A stretch of 64,000 nucleotides of DNA from assembly GCA_028023455.1 (NCBI GenBank), contig JAQFVV010006275.1, positions 680,001 through 744,000 on the forward strand, in the 5' to 3' direction. Under the pieces are notes generated by a model. It was not told the DNA's origin and searched no databases. It saw only the letters and a program-made list of their open reading frames with translations. A program made the position numbers and the translations under genes. This document shows, piece after piece, positions 58,190 through 64,000 of this stretch; within the stretch, counting starts at the first letter, position 1, and each line of letters begins with the position of its first letter. This stretch comes from Epiperipatus broadwayi. Its lineage: Eukaryota > Onychophora > Udeonychophora > Euonychophora > Peripatidae.

Positions 58190-58960
58190 TTTCATTTTAA
58201 TCTTAGAGTATACTAATCTATGATCTGTCCAACAATCCAAGCTTGTGAGTGCTCATGTAATATGAATTTCTTTTGTATTTTGACTCCTAATAATAATCTA
58301 TTAAATGCTATTGTTTTGAACGTGAATGCATTTATGTCCCTTTGTAGTGATTTTTCTACCTAAACAAAGTGTTTGCGATAGTCAATCCATATGTTATGCA
58401 TAAATTTAAAATAATAAACCATTTGAATTTACAATTTCAATATCATTACTTTCCTATAATTTTTGGCCAAAATGTACTGTTTGTATCCAGATATGCATTA
58501 ATATTTCCAAAAAGAAAAATTTGATCTTTTAATGGTATTGCTGTAATAATGCTATCCAACAAGGATCAAAAACTTTCCATCTCTGAATTATCTGAATCTA
58601 AGGTTTGAGCACAGACACCGATAAAAGTGAACTCTAGCATTATTATGCTAGGTGAATTTTAAGATCATTAATCTTTTTATTGATACAATGAGAAATTCCA
58701 ATAATAGAAGATTCTTAACTAGATTTTACAGCAAATCCAACATCATGTATTTTTCTTTCAGTGACTGACCTACTTTTCCAAAAAAAAAACTTATATCCAT
58801 TCATTTGTTTTGGTAAACTTCCTTTCTCTGAGAGATAAGTTTCATTAAGAGCAGCTATATCAACATTAAATTTAAAGCAGCCCTTTAGCCACAAAAGGCA
58901 TCTTCTGTTCTGGCCTTGAATATCAAGTAAAGTTTGAGCATTCCATGTATCTATATTTAG
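58190..58960 (-). pseudogene. LINE endonuclease relic (YADD family)
   Basis: From 58960 leftwards the minus strand reads WNAQTLLDIQGQNRRCL, then FNVDIAALNETYLSEKGSLP, with the ALNET catalytic Glu of APE endonucleases, and MNGYKFFFWKSRSVTERKIH. A HDVGFAVKSS segment follows near 58730. The C-terminal catalytic element appears as DHRLVYSKIKM near 58215. In between, stops and indels blur the GDFNA motif (it lies near 58500). Target-nicking activity is lost. Confidence 0.7.
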
Positions 58961-59230
58961 AAAAAATATAGATTTATATTTGTGTGGTGTTTATCTTTAA
59001 TACTACCACTACAACTTACTTCACCATCACTACTCATATTATTCCTAGTATTCTTATTATTTCTACCATTGAAATGAGTAATCTAGTAGTTCATGATAAC
59101 TTAGATAGATTGTGTGAGACTATGTCATTTCAGATCACATTTGCTATGCCTTTCCACTTCTGTGGTAGTCAGGGGGTCCCTAAATAAGGCTGTCTAAGAA
59201 GAATATTTGGGAGTAAGAAATGCTGTACAT

Positions 59231-60792
59231 GGAAGTTAAAGAATGGAAATGGTGTACAAATACACAATCTCATTATTATAGTTATTATAAGATGCTCTGA
59301 TGGTATGAGAGGTTCATGATGACTAACATATATTAACTTACATGACTAAAAAAAACAATATGGAGACAGAAAAGATTGTATTGTAAACAATACCTAGCCT
59401 TAGATGAACCAATACCTTATCATGCAAGGCAGCAGAAGCTTTTGGTTGGGCACTATTTGTTTGATATTCAAAGTTGGCCTTTATAACTAAAGGCTATTCC
59501 ATTATCTGCCATCTCTGGAGCTCATTTATAGCATGAGGTTTGATCTAAAATTTGAAGAAACAACTATGCAAAATTTCAAGTTGGAATCTCAAAAGAACGT
59601 TATTTTTCTGATTTTTTTTTTTTTTTTTATAGATACAGTTAAAGAATATTTTGATATCATCAATATTAAATAATTAAATAATATCCTGATTTTACAGTAA
59701 TTGAAAAAAATATTGTATTACTCACATTTATAAAATTTCTTTATCAAATTATTTCCATTTTAGTTGACAAACTTGATTTTCTCACTTATAGTTATTACTA
59801 GTAAATTTTCATTGGTGTTGATCTTTTGAAAGAGAACATGCATTTGTTAATAAATTGTAATAAAGCAAATGAAAGAATCCTAAACAGAGATGAAAATACT
59901 CTACTTTGGGAACCTTTGCTTTTTGTAAATGGTCTACTCTATGCATTTTTTTTAGAAATGATGTGACAATTGCAAGAATAGTTATATTCTTTAAAAATTA
60001 ATTTTGCTAAAACATTGTAAGAAATAATGACTGAAAATCTGCTATCATGTTTGTTTTTAAGTTTCAGCATTCAGCACTAAAGCATCATCATAGATAACTG
60101 TCTAGGTAGTTTTAGATAAATTTTTCAGGGGAGGGGGCAATTGTTTGCGTGATGGGAAATACATGGGAAAGGTCTGCAGCAATTACCCCCCAATTAATGT
60201 TGCCCACATCTATAAAGTATAATGCATCTAAAAAATAATAGATCCATAGCAATATGTAAAATCCTTTTATGAAGAATTGTAGTTTAAAAAATGTTTCATA
60301 TTGGGTTTCTTACTTATTAGCAAACAGCTGAGTATGTGAGAATAAGTCAACAAACTTTGCAATTATTTAATGATGACTATCACTGGATCAACCTGTATTG
60401 CTTTTTATAATGTGATGACATATTAAGAAAATAGAATATGGGTGTTTAAATATGTCCAAATACTGACCACTATAAAAAGACAATATTCAATGAAAAAAGT
60501 AATGAATACTGTTTCTTCAGAAGTGCAGTATTGATGAAAACTATTCAGTCGCAAAAACTTGAGAATAAAAGACTTAATGCTTCATCATAGCATGTCTTCT
60601 CATAGGGCTGCTTTAACTTTATACTTTCTAAGGGAAAATAAAATGAAAGTTTACTTACTTACTCATTTGATCTTATAATGTGGGATTGTTGTTATTCTTT
60701 AATCTCAAAAAAAGAAATAATATGGTTGCTACTTCACTTCAAAAAAGAGTTGACAGAGTGTTTTGACTTTATTATTAAGAAACAAATAAAAA
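59231..60792. other. AT-rich stretch, no gene supported
   Basis: 59400-59550 is less AT-rich and may belong to the leader of the adjacent LINE. A GGGGAGGGGGC run sits near 60129. Confidence 0.35.
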
Positions 60793-61560
60793 CAGGTAAA
60801 ACTCTCCAGTCAGTAGTGCCACTCAGTGCAATCCAGAGTAGTCAATGAATGCCAGAAGGCATGTGCATAAAATCCCTATCTAGTGCCTACTCATCCAATA
60901 TCCCCAGACTAGTTTCTAGCTTGTGGCTTTCATCAGTGAGGAGCCTTGGATCTGAGAGCACTGCCTCTAGATCTTACAATCTAATGCAACCTTCCAGCAG
61001 CCACCTTTTATCTTTACTTAACTACAAATGATGACTCTAAAATTGAAAACAATAATATTTTCAATCCAAGCTTCTACTATATGGAGAGTTTTGTCTGTTT
61101 TAATAACAGTTATGAGCAAGCATAAGAAATTCTGTTTATGTGATGTTTAATGGTTTAATAGCAATCCTGCCTAATAGGATAGGGGTGACTATGGTTATTA
61201 AAGAACCAAAGACACCAAAATGTATGGGTACTGAACTGAGTTCAGACCTGTATGACTATATAAGCTAATGAGCTTGGATTGAAAATATTGTGTTTTCAAT
61301 TTTAGACTCAGTTTTGTAGTTAAGTAGAGATAAAATATGGCTGCTCAAAGGTTGCATTAGATCCTAAGATATAGGTGTAGTGCTCTCAGATCCAAGACTC
61401 CTCACTGATGAAAGCCACAAGCTAGAAAGTAGTCCGGGGATATTGCATGAATAGGCATTAGATAGGGATTTTATGAATAAGCCTTCTGGCATCCATTGAT
61501 TACTCTGGCTTGCATTCAGTGGTACTACTGTATGGAGAGTTTTACCTGTTCTAATAACAG
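60793..61560. repeat. Large palindrome of two inverted FB MITE copies
   Basis: Arms of about 290 bp (60793-61080 and 61262-61557) are inverted copies with some divergence, around a ~180-bp unique spacer. Each arm contains the FB terminal sequence (AAAACTCTCC), GATGCCAGAAGGC, GGATCTGAGAGCACT and the longer body found in the 13.1-kb copy. An additional FB end lies at 61080-61095. The 60-residue frame at 60849-61031 lies in the left arm and is not a gene. Confidence 0.88.
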
Positions 61561-61755
61561 TTATGAGAAAGCATAAGAAATGGTGATCATATGATGTTTA
61601 GTGATTTAAGAAACAAATATTATGACATTTTCTGTCTATGGAAAATTCATCTTCAAAAATACATTAATACTGGAGGTGACTATTTTGAGCTCTCATGAAG
61701 TTTTGTGAGTTTAACTTGTATAGTTTCATCATATCTCAGTAATTTCAATGTGACC

Positions 61756-61758
<3 letters not shown>

Positions 61759-61827
<69 letters not shown>
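61759..61827. repeat. (AT)n microsatellite
   Basis: About 34 uninterrupted AT units. Confidence 0.99.
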
Positions 61828-61831
<4 letters not shown>

Positions 61832-61859
61832 CAATCTATAATCAACTGTGATATCATCC

Positions 61860-62480
61860 ATATTTTGCTCTAGAACTAAAAACTCCTCAAGCATCTCAAC
61901 TTAATATAAGAAATTCAACAAATTTACATAAAAATTGTGTTGTATGTGCAATAAAAAATAATATTAGAATTATAGGATGTATAGAGGATGCAGATTTTGA
62001 GTTTAATGTATGTATAATTCTATTGATTATTATTTTACCTGGAGGAGGATATATGTATGTTATGCTCAGTGTTATTCTTTTGTGGTATAGTGTGGCATTT
62101 AGTATATATGCATCAATATGCATTATTTTAAATGAGCTGTATGGACAGATTTTGTTTATCACAATTCCTATAGCTGCTGAAGGTGAATGCTGCTCTGGAA
62201 AATAATGAACATCTTTGATTATCATAAAATTTTGATGGATCTGTTTGTGATTTATTGTATATCTTAGTTTTCAGCAAACCATTTTTAAGTTGATAGTTTT
62301 TTTCTACAGAGTTTAATCCTCTGACATTGATAGATCCTATTTTTATTAACAGTCTGTGCCTTATTTAGTGTATAGAGATATAAATAATACCAGAAATATA
62401 TTTATTTATGTTAAAATGTTTAGTTCTGGCTAACAGTATTAGACCCTCATGAGATTTATTGTAAGCAATTATATTTGGAC
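61860..62480 (-). pseudogene. LINE ORF2 endonuclease, N-terminal part (Tx1/Jockey-like)
   Basis: On the minus strand near 62340 the sequence reads KIGSINVRGLNSVEKNYQLK, a typical start of an APE endonuclease in ORF2 of L1/Tx1/Jockey-like elements. After a frameshift, the frame 61896-62225 (109 residues) continues with AAIGIVINKICPYSS, and MHIDAYILNATLYHKRITLS followed by ITYIYPPPGK, the position of the YAPP motif. It ends near the (AT)n tract, so the element is truncated before the reverse transcriptase. Confidence 0.6.
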
Positions 62481-62652
62481 ATGACTCTCCTCTCTTACAT
62501 TGACTAACTTTTCAGTTGAGGTATCACCTGCATCAGAATCTGGAAAATTCATGTTTGAATTTTTTATCATGGACCAGAATTTGTGATATATCTCCTTCAC
62601 TTAATCCTGGGATTTACAAATCACTTTTCCTTTCCCTTTTGTGCTTGTATAT

Positions 62653-63055
62653 TTATGTCTGTATGTGATAGACCAGGTAGTGTTGCTCTATAATATCTTG
62701 TGTAGTCTTGTTTATTATAACTGTTTCTGTAAGAATTTGTTTACTAATTTTGCTTGTGTCTTTTTGTGATAGGAAATTATTTTGATCTGATACTTGACCT
62801 TGAATGTTATCATCTGTTAATATATTCTGTGTATTACTATCTGAGTCATCAATGTCACCAGTGATTGACTTTTCTCCCATTGAATGTTGCATATTAATAT
62901 TTGAATTTTTTTTTCCACACTGATGTGTTGATGGGGCTCTCATTTCACAGTGTGGGCATTTAATTTTTGGACATGCACTTATGATGTGACATCTTTGCTT
63001 ACATTTGAAATGCTGTGTTTTGATTTTATATATTATTAAGAGGAGGGTTATTTCC
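62653..63055 (-). pseudogene. LINE ORF1, zinc-knuckle part
   Basis: The minus-strand frame is open from 63055 to 62653 (the first Met is at 62943, inside the domain, so it is not the true start). It reads HFKCKQRCHIISACPKIKCP then HCEMRAPSTHQC: a CCHC-type knuckle (C-x2-C form blurred by one Gly-to-Cys change) plus a second Cys/His cluster. These bind nucleic acid in gag-like ORF1 proteins. A Ser/Asp/Asn-rich acidic tail follows, including GDIDDSDSNTQNILTDDN. It lies directly upstream of the ORF2 endonuclease. Confidence 0.65.
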
Positions 63056-63480
63056 TAGTCAGTATTTAGCATAGGGATGTCATTTGGATTAACATTTTTG
63101 TTTAAACGCAGTTTAAAATAATAATTGCTTAAGATTGGTATAGGTGTATCTTTTAGATGTGTGGCTTGGAATATTACCAATGATCCAAAAGTCTTAATTT
63201 CTTAGTCATTAATGTCATAATTTAAATATTGGTTACATAATTGTCTCTATTCTGATCTACTTTAATTAGCGCATATTTTTTCAGCGTATAAATTGTTTTT
63301 TTTGTTTGTTTTTTTTTCAAATTTATTTCTTTGTCCTTCATCAAAAAATTTGATAGCAATATATTTGGAATTTAGGTGATCAGCAATCTGTAATATGGAG
63401 ACCCATGTGTTTACTGTAATCGCTTCATATAGTACATTTTTTGGAAATCTATAGAGGATGCAATTTATATCTGTAATTGC
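63056..63480 (-). pseudogene. LINE ORF1, upstream domain
   Basis: Minus-strand pieces read VLYEAITVNTWVSILQIADH then LNSKYIAIKFFDEGQRNKF (about 63450-63330). This is a conserved block ahead of the zinc knuckles in gag-like ORF1 proteins of Tx1-like LINEs. After a break, FGSLVIFQATHLKDTPIPIL and NYYFKLRLNKN (63200-63100) lead to the knuckle part. Stops separate the pieces. The pattern supports a LINE running right to left across the window edge. Confidence 0.6.
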
Positions 63481-64000
63481 TAGGATAATAGAGCAATTGG
63501 TAAAAAGTTTAAATGAAAAAGAAAAGATCTTTCAGTATTGTTTCATTTAAGGTCTCTGAAATTTCTGCTTATGCTTTCCTTTGTCCAGGCCTCTTCCATC
63601 ATGTTGATAGGCTTTTGCAGTGTATCCTTTAATCTAACTTGCTAAGGTCATTCATTGTCAATCTATGAAATCTTTTGCATTCTGATTTATATTTTTACCA
63701 AAAAAAAAAAATTAGCATTAATCTTTTTTTCATTGTTATGTGGCAATAACGTTGATGCTTTTGTTGCTTCTGCATATGAAAATAATTTCATTTCACACTT
63801 GGGAGTTCATGGTGGCTGACATATTTTCCACAGCAAATGTTTGAGGTTAAATCCTCTTATGAGAAGTTTTCAAATCAGCTTGTCTATTAAATTTTTCCTA
63901 ATTTTCAATACTTAACAAAAATTCTCTTTCATTCCTTATATTAGCCAACAGTTTGATAATATGTAAAGGCTCAAATAAACTCACTGTAAATGGAAAAGTC
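63481..64000. other. Right edge, probable LINE 5' region
   Basis: No open frame recognised. It is probably the leader or start of ORF1 of the minus-strand LINE above. Confidence 0.3.

Larger units (their letters stand above)
55850..59230 (-). mobile_element. APE-type LINE with YADD active site (near full length, decayed)
   Basis: Minus strand, 5' end near 59230. Order: leader (with GGGACCCCCTGACTACCACA near 59180), endonuclease (58960-58190), linker, RT (57550-56600) and C-terminal domain (56400-55990). It belongs to a family unlike the RTE copies, with DCGNY(R)GISLLST and YADD motifs common in many invertebrate LINEs. The 3' end is not sharply defined. Many stops and frameshifts. Confidence 0.8.

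Noticed and set aside
1-64000. CRISPR arrays, bacterial operons or rRNA genes
   Set aside because: No regularly spaced repeat array, operon-like frames or rRNA sequence; the window is plainly eukaryotic.

Overview
This is a eukaryotic window, almost certainly from an invertebrate animal with a large, very AT-rich and CpG-poor genome. No long intact host gene is visible. The DNA is layered with decayed transposable elements: RTE-type and other non-LTR retrotransposons, a Penelope-like element with a GIY-YIG endonuclease, hAT DNA-transposon ends, foldback/MITE elements, tRNA-derived SINEs and an LTR-gag relic. Non-LTR 3' ends closing in TGATGATGA tails, abundant RTE copies and one GGGCATCCAGCTG stretch resembling cephalopod SINEs weakly suggest a mollusc, perhaps a cephalopod. 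I cannot exclude another phylum.

Layout. 1-691: C-terminal fragment of a LINE ORF2 and the right end of a hAT element that sits inside RTE copy A (692-1995). 2105-3845 and 7458-12572: two copies of one non-coding repeat; the second is interrupted by a near full-length RTE (copy B, 7670-10901) and a tRNA-Gly-type SINE. Between them lie a minus-strand gag relic (4560-6150), a small palindrome and a hAT MITE with perfect 8-bp target duplication (6502-7026). 13124-13508: foldback MITE. 13597-18158: Penelope-like fragment with long inverted terminal arms, its left arm split by a second LINE (13691-17236). 18830-20107 and 27501-29014: two halves of one minus-strand RTE separated by a 7.4-kb insert. 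The insert holds TATA-like sites, an exon-like segment with one stop, and a perfect 42-bp hairpin. 29861-30565: interleaved inverted repeats carrying a tRNA-derived SINE. 30668-33729: RTE copy C.

35290-35460 is the one place that looks like a host gene start: a CpG-retaining patch with a perfect RFX X-box, an ETS-type CCGGAAG, a CRE-like ACGTCA, an ATG and a strong GTAAGT splice donor. I infer the promoter and first exon of a plus-strand gene, possibly ciliary, with sequence to the right acting as its first intron.

From 35.5 to 55.8 kb the window is mostly featureless AT-rich DNA with small tandem duplications, a CpG-retaining LTR-like unit (44701-46896) and a second SINE-like repeat holding a short foldback MITE (48905-49330). 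55850-59230 is a minus-strand LINE of another family (YADD active site). 60793-61560 is a ~0.77-kb palindrome built from two inverted copies of the 13.1-kb MITE. 61860-64000 holds the 5' half (zinc-knuckle ORF1, start of the endonuclease) of a third LINE type, next to an (AT)n microsatellite.

The genes do not form a pathway. They record rounds of transposition, with nested insertions that give a relative chronology. All reverse transcriptases seen are broken by stops, frameshifts or active-site losses.
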